Made by a program: the position numbers and the translations under genes
Shown: positions 1 to 7,671 of the stretch, one piece after another
How positions within the stretch are numbered: the first letter of the stretch is position 1
Layout: the number at the start of each line of letters is the position of its first letter
The notes under the pieces: generated by a model
Told to the model about the DNA's origin: nothing
The model's database searches: none
The model's input: the letters and a program-made list of their open reading frames with translations, nothing else
NCBI GenBank assembly: GCA_021780035.1
Contig: JAJXZO010000144.1
Span: forward strand, 1 to 53,996
From: Pseudomonadota bacterium
GTDB taxonomy: Bacteria; Pseudomonadota; Alphaproteobacteria; Acetobacterales; Acetobacteraceae
Reading direction: 5' to 3'
DNA: 53,996 nt

Positions 1-1
1 G

Positions 2-682
2 CACATCGAGCAGGGTCCGGTGCTCCAGGCGCGGAATCTTCCGGTTGCCGCCGTTACCGGCATCCGCGGTAACGTGCGCTATCGCTCGGTTGTCTGCCAC
101 GGCGAGGCCGGGCACTCCGGCGCGGTGGAGCGCTGGCTCCGCCACGACGCGGTGTTCGCCACCGCCGACCTGCTGCATCGGCTCGACGGCCACTGGCAAC
201 GCCTGCTCGGCGCCGGGCACGACCTGGTGTTGACGTCGGGCGTGCTGGGCACCGACCCGGCCGAGCACGCCATCGCCCGCATCCCCGGCACGGTGCGCTT
301 CTCCTTCGAGGCGCGCAGCCAGTCGGCGGCGACCATCGCGGCGGTGCGCGCCCTGTTCCTCGAGGAGTGCGAACGGGTGGGCGACGAGCGCGGCGTGCGC
401 TTCGAGCCGGGGCGGCGCATCGACACCGATGGCGCGGCGATGGACCCCGGCTGGACCGAGCGGCTGCGCGCGGCGATCCGCGGCCTCGGCCGGGACGACC
501 AGCCGATGCCGAGCGGCGCCGGCCACGACGCGGCGGTTTTCGCTCATGCCGGAGTTCCCAGCGCCATGCTGTTCCTGCGCAACGCGCATGGCTCGCACAA
601 CCCTCTGGAAGCGATGGCGATGGAGGATTTCCTGCTCGGGACCGAGGTATTGTACCGCTGCCTGCGGGAGGGCGCGGCATGA
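2..682 (+). CDS. M20-family Zn hydrolase, hydantoinase/carbamoylase type (C-terminal part)
   Basis: This is the 3' part of a gene entering from the left edge; 226 residues are visible. The fragment opens with His-Ile-Glu-Gln-Gly-Pro, the hallmark of N-carbamoyl-L-amino-acid amidohydrolases, beta-ureidopropionases and allantoate amidohydrolases, where the His binds one of two active-site metals. The late Gly-Ser-His-Asn-Pro motif (about residue 200 of the fragment) supplies the family's last metal ligand, and the middle is the dimerisation domain. The family hydrolyses N-carbamoyl or ureido compounds in the cytoplasm. The stop overlaps the start of the downstream phosphoribosyltransferase (ATGA), so the two are probably co-translated. 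The exact substrate cannot be read from the sequence. Confidence 0.9.
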   Translation, partial: HIEQGPVLQARNLPVAAVTGIRGNVRYRSVVCHGEAGHSGAVERWLRHDAVFATADLLHRLDGHWQRLLGAGHDLVLTSGVLGTDPAEHAIARIPGTVRFSFEARSQSAATIAAVRALFLEECERVGDERGVRFEPGRRIDTDGAAMDPGWTERLRAAIRGLGRDDQPMPSGAGHDAAVFAHAGVPSAMLFLRNAHGSHNPLEAMAMEDFLLGTEVLYRCLREGAA

Positions 683-1362
683 GCGACATCGCGGAGATCG
701 GCGCCGCCACGGCGCGCCTGCTGCTGCGCGCGGGGGCCCTGATGGTGGCTGGCGAGAGGCCGTTCATCCTCGCCGGCGGCTGGGCGAGCCCGGTCTACGT
801 GGATTGCCGCCGGCTGATCGGCGTGCCGGAACTGGCGCGAGGCATCACCGACGTGCTCGAGTGCTTCGTGCGGCTCCGCTTCGGGGAACCGCCGCCGTTC
901 GGCATCGTCGCCGGAGGCGAGACCGCCGGCATCCCCTGGGCCGCGTGGCTCTCCGAGCGGCTTGCGCTCCCCATGCGCTACGTGCGCAAGCGCCCGCTCG
1001 GCATCGGGCGGCACGCGCAGGTGGAGGGGGGCGAGGTGACGGGGAGCCGCGTGCTGCTGGTGGACGACCTCATCACCGACGGGCGGAGCAAGGTCGCCTT
1101 CGCCCGCGGCCTGCGCGCGGGCGGCGCGGAGGCCCGGGACGTCCTGGTGCTGTTCCACAACCACGCCTTCCCGGGCTGCGCGGAGCGGCTGGAGGCGGAA
1201 GGGCTGCGGCTGCACGCGCTCGCCGACTGGTCGGACCTGCTCGGCCTGCCGGCGGACGAGCCGCTGCTGACAACGGAAGACCGGCGGGTCATCGGGCAGT
1301 TCCTCGCCGATCCGGCCGGCTGGTCGGAGGCGCACGAAGGCCGCCGCGCCGACCAGGGCTGA
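679..1362 (+). CDS. pyrE: orotate phosphoribosyltransferase
   Basis: A 227-residue type I phosphoribosyltransferase. The PRPP-binding loop Val-Leu-Leu-Val-Asp-Asp-Leu-Ile-Thr-Asp-Gly lies at residues 125-135. The mobile-loop segment Arg-Lys-Arg-Pro-Leu-Gly-Ile-Gly (about 103-110) resembles the Lys/Arg-rich catalytic loop of OPRTs. OPRT converts orotate and PRPP to OMP in de novo pyrimidine synthesis. The ATG at 679 overlaps the preceding TGA, which fixes the start and implies translational coupling to the carbamoylase-type hydrolase. The C-terminus is somewhat longer than in short OPRTs but otherwise ordinary. A specialised paralogue rather than the only pyrE of the cell cannot be excluded. 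Confidence 0.88.
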   Translation: MSDIAEIGAATARLLLRAGALMVAGERPFILAGGWASPVYVDCRRLIGVPELARGITDVLECFVRLRFGEPPPFGIVAGGETAGIPWAAWLSERLALPMRYVRKRPLGIGRHAQVEGGEVTGSRVLLVDDLITDGRSKVAFARGLRAGGAEARDVLVLFHNHAFPGCAERLEAEGLRLHALADWSDLLGLPADEPLLTTEDRRVIGQFLADPAGWSEAHEGRRADQG

Positions 1363-1369
1363 CGGCCGT

Positions 1370-2086
1370 TCAGGCGGCCTCGGTGACGACGACGCGTCGG
1401 TGCCGCCGCGGCGCGCCCGCAGGGGTGACAGCGTAGAGGTCTTTCGTCGCCTCGGTGATGGTGAGGCCGGCGACCGCATGCGGCAGCACGCGCCGCGCGC
1501 CGCGCTCCCACGCCCGCGCGCCGCGCACCATGGGCCGCAGCCGCACCGGCGGCATGAACAGCGCCGCGTCGCGCCGCTTCACCCGGAACAGCGCGGAGGC
1601 GAGCAGGCGGGTGATCTGCCCCGGCGAATAGGGTTGGCCGTGGCCGAACGGCGTGCTTTCGAGGTAGGCCCACATGCCGCGCCGGTTCGGCGTCACCACC
1701 AGAAGCTGGCCGTCGTCTTTCAGCACCCGCCAGATTTCGCGCAGCAGCTTGCGCCCGTGCTCGGCGGATTCGAGCCCATGCACCAGCAGCACGCGGTCGA
1801 AGCAGAGGTCAGGGAAGGGCAGGGCGTCTTCTTCGCCCGCGCAGCTCAGATTCGGCAGGCCGGCGGGCCAGCGCACCACCGAGGTCTGTGCCGGAGTGAG
1901 GGCGATGCAGCGACGGGCCTGCTCGCGCCATGGCCGCAGATAAGGTGCAGCGTAGCCGATGCCGAGCACGTCGAACCCGTCCATCGCCGGCCACAGTGCC
2001 GCCAGCCGCTCGCGCAGCAGCCGCGCCACCATGGCCCCGCGCGGGGTGGCATAGAAAGCGGCCGCCGAGTGGGCTTCGCTCGCCAT
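1370..2086 (-). CDS. class I SAM-dependent methyltransferase (Methyltransf_11 type)
   Basis: A 238-residue protein. A nucleotide-binding strand, Phe-Asp-Val-Leu-Gly-Ile-Gly-Tyr, stands near residue 38 in place of the usual GxGxG. Later blocks include the post-II Asp-Ala-Leu-Pro-Phe-Pro segment and the Phe-Asp-Arg-Val-Leu-Leu-Val-His motif IV region, followed by Leu-Lys-Asp-Asp-Gly-Gln-Leu as in motif VI. Such proteins often sit divergently next to gloB in alphaproteobacteria (recalled, not checked); here 4.4 kb of respiratory genes lie between them. I used the ATG at 2086 because the longer frame adds only a low-quality Pro/Gly leader. The methyl acceptor is unknown. It converges on pyrE with 7 bp between the stops. 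Confidence 0.82.
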   Translation of the reverse strand: MASEAHSAAAFYATPRGAMVARLLRERLAALWPAMDGFDVLGIGYAAPYLRPWREQARRCIALTPAQTSVVRWPAGLPNLSCAGEEDALPFPDLCFDRVLLVHGLESAEHGRKLLREIWRVLKDDGQLLVVTPNRRGMWAYLESTPFGHGQPYSPGQITRLLASALFRVKRRDAALFMPPVRLRPMVRGARAWERGARRVLPHAVAGLTITEATKDLYAVTPAGAPRRHRRVVVTEAA

Positions 2087-2350
2087 GGCGCCGCTATAGC
2101 ACGAACTCTTGCCGCGCGCGCCGCCTGGCTGCGCGGCGGGCGGCGGACAGGCACTCACGCGTAATTGATGACATGGCTGCCAAGATGAAGTGCGCGAGCG
2201 TACGATTCTCGGTCGGGTGTGCGACTATCGCGGGAATTACGCTTCGGCTAACGTGGGCGGGTATCCGCGTTCGGTCCGGTGGTTATTCTGGAAATTCGCG
2301 GCCTGGCAAAGATTGGTTGTTTGCGGAACTTCTCAAATATAAAGAGCCCG

Positions 2351-2959
2351 ATGATGACACTTCGGATTTTTTCCGCGGCGGCGCTGGCCGCCGGGATCAT
2401 GGCCTTATTTGCGGCTTCCGCCGCCCGCGCGGCCGAGACCGTGTATCCGCCGGCGACCGTGCAGCTCTACGCCACCGCGAGCGGCGGTGCCGCGATCGGT
2501 TCGGCGACGCCGGGAACTCCGCTGGCCGTGACCACGGCGGCCTCAAGCGGTCGCGAGCAGGTGACGGTGGAAGGCTGGTCGCGCAAGGGCGGCGAATCGG
2601 TGGTGCTGCAGGCTCCGGGGCTGCGCATCCTGCTGGCGCGGCTGACGCCGGCCGCCGTTGCCGCGCGCAAGGTGCTCGGCCAGCAGACGGACAGCTACGG
2701 TACCGTCTGGGAGCATGTCTCGGTGCCGGTGTGGGTGGAGACGAAGGACGTGGTAAACAGCATCGCCACGGTGTGGGACGCGGCGGGCAAGCTCTACGCC
2801 GCCCGCTGCGCCGCCTGCCACGCGCTGCACGCGCCGAACGAACTGGCCGCCAACGCCTGGCCCGGCGAGATGCGGACGATGGCAAAGAACGCCGGGCTCA
2901 GCCCCGAACAGGACGCGCTGATCACGCGGTACCTGCAGGATCACGCCAAGAAGCAATAA
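2351..2959 (+). CDS. periplasmic SH3-like/monoheme cytochrome c, copy 1
   Basis: A 202-residue exported c-type cytochrome. A signal peptide covers residues 1-27 and ends Ala-Arg-Ala-Ala. A beta-rich, SH3-like region follows (about 30-100), containing Glu-Gly-Trp-Ser-Arg-Lys-Gly. A helical haem domain carries Cys-Ala-Ala-Cys-His at 153-157 and a probable distal Met near 177. The whole mature part resembles, from memory, the C-terminal monohaem domain of TorC/TorY-type cytochromes that feed TMAO reductases, but the NapC-like tetrahaem part is missing. It lies 47 bp upstream of the molybdoenzyme and is paralogous to the gene at 5789. It probably passes electrons to the reductase in the periplasm. 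The ATG at 2351 starts directly at the signal peptide. Confidence 0.86.
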   Translation: MMTLRIFSAAALAAGIMALFAASAARAAETVYPPATVQLYATASGGAAIGSATPGTPLAVTTAASSGREQVTVEGWSRKGGESVVLQAPGLRILLARLTPAAVAARKVLGQQTDSYGTVWEHVSVPVWVETKDVVNSIATVWDAAGKLYAARCAACHALHAPNELAANAWPGEMRTMAKNAGLSPEQDALITRYLQDHAKKQ

Positions 2960-3006
2960 AGCCGGGATTGGGGGAATCACATAAATCGAGGAAGGAGTTC
3001 GATGAG

Positions 3007-5457
3007 ATGAAAGACGATTCCAGCAAACCCGCGGTGCTGCCGCGGCGCGATGTGGTCGCGGCTGCTGCCGCCGCCGGCGTGGGAGGGCTGCTGTTTCCCG
3101 CCGCGGCTATGGCTGCGGACGCCGTTACCCCCGACATGACGGGGCTGCCCGACACCACGACTTCCAGCGCGCCGAACGTGTCGCACTGGGGCGCCTACAC
3201 GGGCGAGGTGATGGGTGGCAAGCTCGTCAGCGTGCAGCCATTCGCCGGGGACAAGTACCCGGTGCCGCTGATCCAGGCGATGCCGGACCTGCTCTACTCG
3301 CCCACGCGCATCCAGGCGCCGATGGTTCGCGAAGGCTTCCTGAAGAAGCGTTCGAAGAGCGACCGCACCGGCCGCGGCCGCGAGCCGTTCGTGCAGGTTT
3401 CCTGGGACGAGGCGACGAAGATCGTCGCCGAGGAACTCGGCCGCGTGAAGAAGCAGTACGGCAACCGCGCGATCTATGCCGGCAGCTACGGCTGGCAGAG
3501 CGCCGGCACCTTCCACACCGCCACCGGCGCCATGCAGCGCCTGATGGCGCTGCTCGGCGGCTATGTCTTCTACGTGAACACCTACAGCGCGCCGGTGCTG
3601 CCGGTGATCACGCCGCATGTTCTGGGCGATGCCCGGCCGCGCGCGTCGGCGTGGCCGACCATTCTGAAGAACGCCAAGCTCATCGTGTTCATGGGCTTCA
3701 ACCCGATGATCAGCGACGAGATCATCTACGGCGGCGACGGCCAGCATTACGACTTCAAGTGGCTGAAGGAGCTGAAGAACTCCGGCATCCCGGTGGTATC
3801 GGTGAACCCCATCGACGAGGACACCGACGAGTACCTCGGCACCGAGCGCATCACGCTGCGGCCGAACACCGACACGGCGTTCATGCTTGGCATCGCCCAC
3901 GTGCTTTACACGGAAAAGCTGCACGACCAGGCGTTCCTCGACAAATACACCGTGGGCTTCGCCAAGTTCGCCGACTACCTCACCGGCAAGGCCGACGGCA
4001 CGCCGAAGACCGCGGAGTGGGCGGCGGCCATCACCGAGGTGAGCGCCGACACCATCCGCACGCTGGCGCGGCGGATGGCGAAGAACCGCACCATGCTGAT
4101 GGGCGGCTTCTCGTTGCAGCGCGCCGAGCACGGCGAGCAGCCGGTGTGGATGATGATCACGCTTTCCGCCATGCTCGGCCACTTCGGCTCGGCCGGCGGC
4201 GGCGCGCAGATCAACTTCCCGCCGGAACTGGGCAACCCCATGGGCAGCGGCCCGCACGTGGCCGGGCTGCCGGCCATCAAGAACCCGGTGAAGGACTTCG
4301 TGCCGGTGAACATGTGGGCGGACCTGCTGCTCAACCCGGGCAAGACCATCGATTACGACGGGCGGAAGATCAAATACCCCGACATCAAGCTCGTCTACTG
4401 GACCGGCGGCAACCCGTTCCATCACGGGCAGGACACCAACCGGGTGCTGAAGGCGTGGCAGAGGCCGGAGGTGACCATCGTCCACGACTACAACTGGACG
4501 GCGACCGCCAAGCACGCCGACATCGTGCTGCCGGCCACTACCGCGATGGAGCGGAACGACATCACCTCGAGCGGCAACTTCATCCTGGCCATGCGCCAGA
4601 TCGTGCCGCCGCAGTTTGAGGCCCGCAGCGACTACGATATCTGCGCGTCCATCGCCGATCGTCTCGGGCTCAAGGACAAGTACACCGAGGGCAAGGACGA
4701 GATGACCTGGCTGAGGGAGCTGTACGCGACCGCGGCGAAGCAGGGGAAGGCGAAGGGGCTCGAGGTTCCCGAGTTCGACGCGTTCTGGGAGAAGGGATCG
4801 GTGGAGTTCCCGACGCCGAAGAGCGCGGACGAGTCGGTGGCGTACTCCGACTTCATCGAGGACCCGGACACCAACGCGCTGGGCACGCCTTCGGGGAAGA
4901 TCGAGATCTTCTCGGACCGCATCGCCTCCTTCCACTACGACGACTGCCCCGGGCACCCGACGTGGCTGCCTCCGTCGGAGTGGCTGGGCAGCCCGAAGGC
5001 GAAGAAGTTCCCGCTGCACGTCATCTCGGCGCATCCGAAGTACCGTTTGCACTCGCAGCTCGACAACACCTTCCTGCGCGACTGGTACGAGGTGAACGAG
5101 CGCGAGCCGGTGTGGATCAACCCGAAGGACGCGAAGGCGCGCGGCATCCAGACCGGCGACGTCGTGCGGGTGTTCAACGATCGCGGCCAGACCCTGGCCG
5201 GCGCGCTGGTCTCTACGCGCGTGCGGGAGGGCGTGATCAAGCTGCACGAGGGCGCCTGGTACGATCCGGTGCAGGCCGGGCGCGCCGGGTCGCTCGACAA
5301 GCACGGCAACGTCAACATGCTGACCACCGACAAGGGAAGCTCGAAGCTCGCGCAGGGCAACCCGTCGCACACCTGCCTCGCGCAGCTGGAGAAGTACAAC
5401 GGCGCCCTGCCGGCGGTGACCGCGTTCACGCCGCCGAGGACTCTGCGCAAGGGCTGA
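3007..5457 (+). CDS. Tat-exported DMSO/TMAO/biotin-sulfoxide reductase, molybdopterin catalytic subunit
   Basis: An 816-residue DMSO-reductase-family enzyme. The N-terminus has a twin-arginine signal (Pro-Arg-Arg-Asp-Val-Val, then an Ala-rich stretch). There is no Cys-rich [4Fe-4S] motif, as expected of the DorA/TorA/BisC branch. Tyr161-Gly-Trp163 and Ser194 match the active-site Tyr114/Trp116 and Mo-ligand Ser147 of Rhodobacter DMSO reductase, with identical 33-residue spacing. The MGD-binding and C-terminal domains are intact, including the Ser-Ala-His-Pro, Arg-Leu-His-Ser-Gln-Leu and His-Glu-Gly-Ala-Trp blocks. It reduces an S- or N-oxide in the periplasm. AGGAAGGAG precedes the ATG at 3007. 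Two paralogous cytochromes flank it; no TorD chaperone or NapC-type quinol dehydrogenase is nearby. Substrate is uncertain. Confidence 0.93.
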   Translation: MKDDSSKPAVLPRRDVVAAAAAAGVGGLLFPAAAMAADAVTPDMTGLPDTTTSSAPNVSHWGAYTGEVMGGKLVSVQPFAGDKYPVPLIQAMPDLLYSPTRIQAPMVREGFLKKRSKSDRTGRGREPFVQVSWDEATKIVAEELGRVKKQYGNRAIYAGSYGWQSAGTFHTATGAMQRLMALLGGYVFYVNTYSAPVLPVITPHVLGDARPRASAWPTILKNAKLIVFMGFNPMISDEIIYGGDGQHYDFKWLKELKNSGIPVVSVNPIDEDTDEYLGTERITLRPNTDTAFMLGIAHVLYTEKLHDQAFLDKYTVGFAKFADYLTGKADGTPKTAEWAAAITEVSADTIRTLARRMAKNRTMLMGGFSLQRAEHGEQPVWMMITLSAMLGHFGSAGGGAQINFPPELGNPMGSGPHVAGLPAIKNPVKDFVPVNMWADLLLNPGKTIDYDGRKIKYPDIKLVYWTGGNPFHHGQDTNRVLKAWQRPEVTIVHDYNWTATAKHADIVLPATTAMERNDITSSGNFILAMRQIVPPQFEARSDYDICASIADRLGLKDKYTEGKDEMTWLRELYATAAKQGKAKGLEVPEFDAFWEKGSVEFPTPKSADESVAYSDFIEDPDTNALGTPSGKIEIFSDRIASFHYDDCPGHPTWLPPSEWLGSPKAKKFPLHVISAHPKYRLHSQLDNTFLRDWYEVNEREPVWINPKDAKARGIQTGDVVRVFNDRGQTLAGALVSTRVREGVIKLHEGAWYDPVQAGRAGSLDKHGNVNMLTTDKGSSKLAQGNPSHTCLAQLEKYNGALPAVTAFTPPRTLRKG

Positions 5458-5788
5458 CGCCTCGGCCCTTCGGCTTCCTGCCGGGCGCAGCCGCATTCGG
5501 CGGGGAGCGGCTTTCCGCAGCAATGCCTTCCGGCGCGCTTCGCCGGACACCGCAGCCTCGCTCACGACAACCGTGGGCGAGGCTGTTGCGTAGCAAGGGG
5601 AGGCACTTTCAAAAGTGTTTGAAAAGACGATCACTGGATAATGTGGTACGCGGGCTTGCGTCTGTTGTTGGGGGAATCAGCTTACTCGCAGACGAAATGC
5701 CCTCGTTCTGCCTGGATTGTTACCAGGTAACGTGGGGATTACCGAAGTGTAATTGTTGCGGAAAGCCTGAAAGGCAGAGAGAGCACCG
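5458..5788. other. 331-bp intergenic region between reductase and second cytochrome
   Basis: No convincing standard gene. The first half holds two adjacent GC-rich hairpins (5530-5546 and 5555-5583). The second half is less GC-rich and holds two small dyads (CACTTT-CA-AAAGTG at 5604-5617 and GTTACC-A-GGTAAC at 5719-5731). It also holds a 31-codon Cys-rich open frame at 5697-5792 that overlaps the next start codon. Confidence 0.6.
5530..5583 (+). terminator. tandem hairpins after the reductase gene
   Basis: Hairpin 1 (5530-5546) has a CCGGCG/CGCCGG stem with a 5-nt loop. Hairpin 2 (5555-5583) has a 12-bp stem, GCCTCGCTCACG pairing with CGTGGGCGAGGC around ACAAC, with one G-U pair. No uridine run follows, so this is a weak intrinsic terminator or an mRNA-stabilising or attenuating structure that would separate the reductase from the second cytochrome. 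Confidence 0.45.
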
Positions 5789-6391
5789 ATGATGCTTAAA
5801 AAAACCGGAACGGCGGCGCTGTTCGCCATGGCCATCACCCTCCTGGGTGGTCCTGTCGCCCACGCGGCGGGGTTCGTCTATGCAAACGCGCTTGCGCCGC
5901 TCTACGCCGGGCCGAGCGGCGGCGGCAGCGTGGGTTCGGTCACGCCGGGAACGCCGCTGGCCGTGGTCGCACCGGGCTCGGGCGTGCGCGAGCAGGTTTT
6001 GGTGGAAGGCTGGTCGCGCAAGGGCAGCGATGCGGTGGTGCTTCAGGCGCCGGGGCTGAACATCGTGCTGGCGAAGCTGACGCCGGCCGCACGCGCCCAT
6101 CGCAAGCTGCTCGGCCAGCGCCGCGACCGCGCCGGTGCAACGTGGGAGCACGTGGAAGTGCCGGTGTGGGTGGCGCGGAGGGACGTGGCGGCCAGCGTGA
6201 ACACCGTGTGGGCCGCGGCGTACAAGCTCTACAGCGCGCGCTGCAAGGCCTGCCACGCGCTGCGCGCACCCGGAACGCGCACCGCCAACGAGTGGCCGCG
6301 CATCCTCAACGTCATGGAGAAGAACGCCGGTTTCAATGTGCAGCAGGCGGCGCTGGTGACGAAGTACATGCAGGAACACGCGAAGAAGTAG
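5789..6391 (+). CDS. periplasmic SH3-like/monoheme cytochrome c, copy 2
   Basis: A 200-residue paralogue of the cytochrome at 2351, collinear over its whole length. It has a signal peptide of about 26 residues ending Ala-His-Ala-Ala, an SH3-like beta region with the shared Glu-Gly-Trp-Ser-Arg-Lys-Gly block, and haem motif Cys-Lys-Ala-Cys-His at 152-156. A candidate distal Met lies at 176 and a Lys-Lys C-terminus is shared. Conservation is strongest in the SH3 core and around the haem; the signal peptide and the 100-115 linker differ. GGCAGAGAGAG lies just before an ATGATG start. It probably also serves the reductase upstream, either as an alternative donor or as one step of a two-cytochrome relay. 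The 331-bp gap suggests it can be expressed separately. Confidence 0.85.
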   Translation: MMLKKTGTAALFAMAITLLGGPVAHAAGFVYANALAPLYAGPSGGGSVGSVTPGTPLAVVAPGSGVREQVLVEGWSRKGSDAVVLQAPGLNIVLAKLTPAARAHRKLLGQRRDRAGATWEHVEVPVWVARRDVAASVNTVWAAAYKLYSARCKACHALRAPGTRTANEWPRILNVMEKNAGFNVQQAALVTKYMQEHAKK

Positions 6392-6467
6392 GCGGGCGCC
6401 CCGGCGGGGCAAACCGGCGCGGCGGGGGCGGCTTCCCGCCCGCCGCCGCAACGGCTACACTTGCGGC

Positions 6468-7190
6468 ATGATCACCGCCCGGCCGGTCTCCATCCTGCGC
6501 GACAACTACGCCTGGCTGCTGGAGGAGGAGGCGGGCGGCGCGCGCGCCGTCGTCGACCCGGCGGAAGCGGACCCGGTGGCGGAGGCGATCGACGCCGCCG
6601 GCGGCCGGCTCGATCTCATCCTGCTTACCCATCATCACGCCGACCATACCGGAGGCACGGACGCGCTGCGCGCCCGCTACGGCGCCCGCGTGGCCGGCGC
6701 GGCGTTCGACCGCGAGCGCCTGCCCGCGCTCGACCTGCCGCTCGCCGACGGCGATACCGTGCCGTTCGGCGGCGCCGAGGGGCGAGTGATCGCCACGCCG
6801 GGCCACACGCTTGGGCACCTCTGCTATCACTTCCCCGCCGGGACGCTGCTGCTCAGCGGAGACACCCTGTTCAGCCTCGGCTGCGGGCGGCTGTTCGAGG
6901 GAACCGCGGAGCAGATGTTCGCCTCGCTCCGCCGCCTCGCCGCGCTGCCGGCGGACACGCAGGTCTGCTGCGGCCATGAATATACCGAGGCCAACGCCCG
7001 CTTCGCCCTCATCGAGGAACCGGACAACGCCGCGCTCCGCGCTTATGCGGCGGAAGTGGCGGCACTCCGCGCGCGGGGGCTGCCCAGCGTGCCGAGCCGG
7101 CTGGCCACCGAGCTTGCCGCCAACCCGTTCCTGCGCGTCGCCGACGCCGCCGCTTTCGCCGCCCGCCGCGCCCGCAAGGACCGGTTCTGA
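6468..7190 (+). CDS. gloB: hydroxyacylglutathione hydrolase (glyoxalase II)
   Basis: A 240-residue metallo-beta-lactamase-fold hydrolase. The metal motif Thr-His-His-His-Ala-Asp-His is at 54-60, with further ligands in Gly-His-Thr-Leu-Gly-His (about 110), Ser-Gly-Asp-Thr-Leu-Phe and Cys-Gly-His-Glu-Tyr-Thr. This is the full glyoxalase II set, with the C-terminal substrate-binding extension ending Arg-Lys-Asp-Arg-Phe. It hydrolyses S-D-lactoylglutathione to D-lactate and glutathione in methylglyoxal detoxification. The next gene begins 3 bp after the stop, so the two are probably co-transcribed. Confidence 0.93.
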   Translation: MITARPVSILRDNYAWLLEEEAGGARAVVDPAEADPVAEAIDAAGGRLDLILLTHHHADHTGGTDALRARYGARVAGAAFDRERLPALDLPLADGDTVPFGGAEGRVIATPGHTLGHLCYHFPAGTLLLSGDTLFSLGCGRLFEGTAEQMFASLRRLAALPADTQVCCGHEYTEANARFALIEEPDNAALRAYAAEVAALRARGLPSVPSRLATELAANPFLRVADAAAFAARRARKDRF

Positions 7191-7193
7191 ACC

Positions 7194-7643
7194 GTGCCGT
7201 CGCTCGATCTCCGCGACCCGGCGGCCTCTGCCCGCGCGGTGATTTCCGCCCTGGGCCTCGCGCCGCACCCGGAAGGCGGGCACTACCGCGAGACGTGGCG
7301 GGACGCGCCGGCCGAGGGATGCCGCGGCACCGGTACCGCCATCCTGTTCCTGCTGGCCGCCGGTGAGGAGAGCCGCTGGCACCGGGTAGATGCCGCCGAA
7401 CTCTGGATCTGGCAGGCGGGCGCGCCGCTGTCGCTTTCCGTCAGCGACAACGGCAAGGACGGCGGCTCCGTCGTTCTCGGTCTGCATATCGGCAACGGCG
7501 AGGTACCGCACGCCGTGGTGCCGAAGGGGGCGTGGCAGGCGGCGGTGAGCGAAGGAGCCTGGACGCTCGTTACCTGCGTGGTGGCGCCGGCGTTCCGCTT
7601 CGAGGGATTCGAACTCGCTCCTCCCGGCTGGCGGCCGGGCTGA
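7194..7643 (+). CDS. DUF985/Cupin_5 family protein
   Basis: A 149-residue single-domain cupin of the DUF985 family (yeast YML079w-like). Characteristic blocks are Pro-His-Pro-Glu-Gly-Gly-His-Tyr-Arg-Glu near residue 24, Trp-His-Arg-Val-Asp-Ala-Ala-Glu-Leu-Trp (about 62), and Val-Val-Pro-Lys-Gly-Ala-Trp-Gln-Ala (about 106). Members bind small ligands in a jelly-roll barrel; no general reaction is established. It starts with GTG 3 bp after gloB, with no strong ribosome-binding site, which fits translational coupling. Its role next to glyoxalase II is unknown. Confidence 0.85.
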   Translation: MPSLDLRDPAASARAVISALGLAPHPEGGHYRETWRDAPAEGCRGTGTAILFLLAAGEESRWHRVDAAELWIWQAGAPLSLSVSDNGKDGGSVVLGLHIGNGEVPHAVVPKGAWQAAVSEGAWTLVTCVVAPAFRFEGFELAPPGWRPG

Positions 7644-7671
7644 GGGCGACAGGCAGCAAGGAGAGATCGCG

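Noticed and set aside
2279-2350. Upstream GTG start that would lengthen cytochrome copy 1
   Set aside because: The added 24 residues would precede a complete signal peptide and contain no conserved sequence.
2977-5634. Long minus-strand frame (about 885 codons) opposite the reductase
   Set aside because: It is a GC-rich antisense shadow of a well-conserved molybdoenzyme; its product is Arg/Val/His-rich with no domains.
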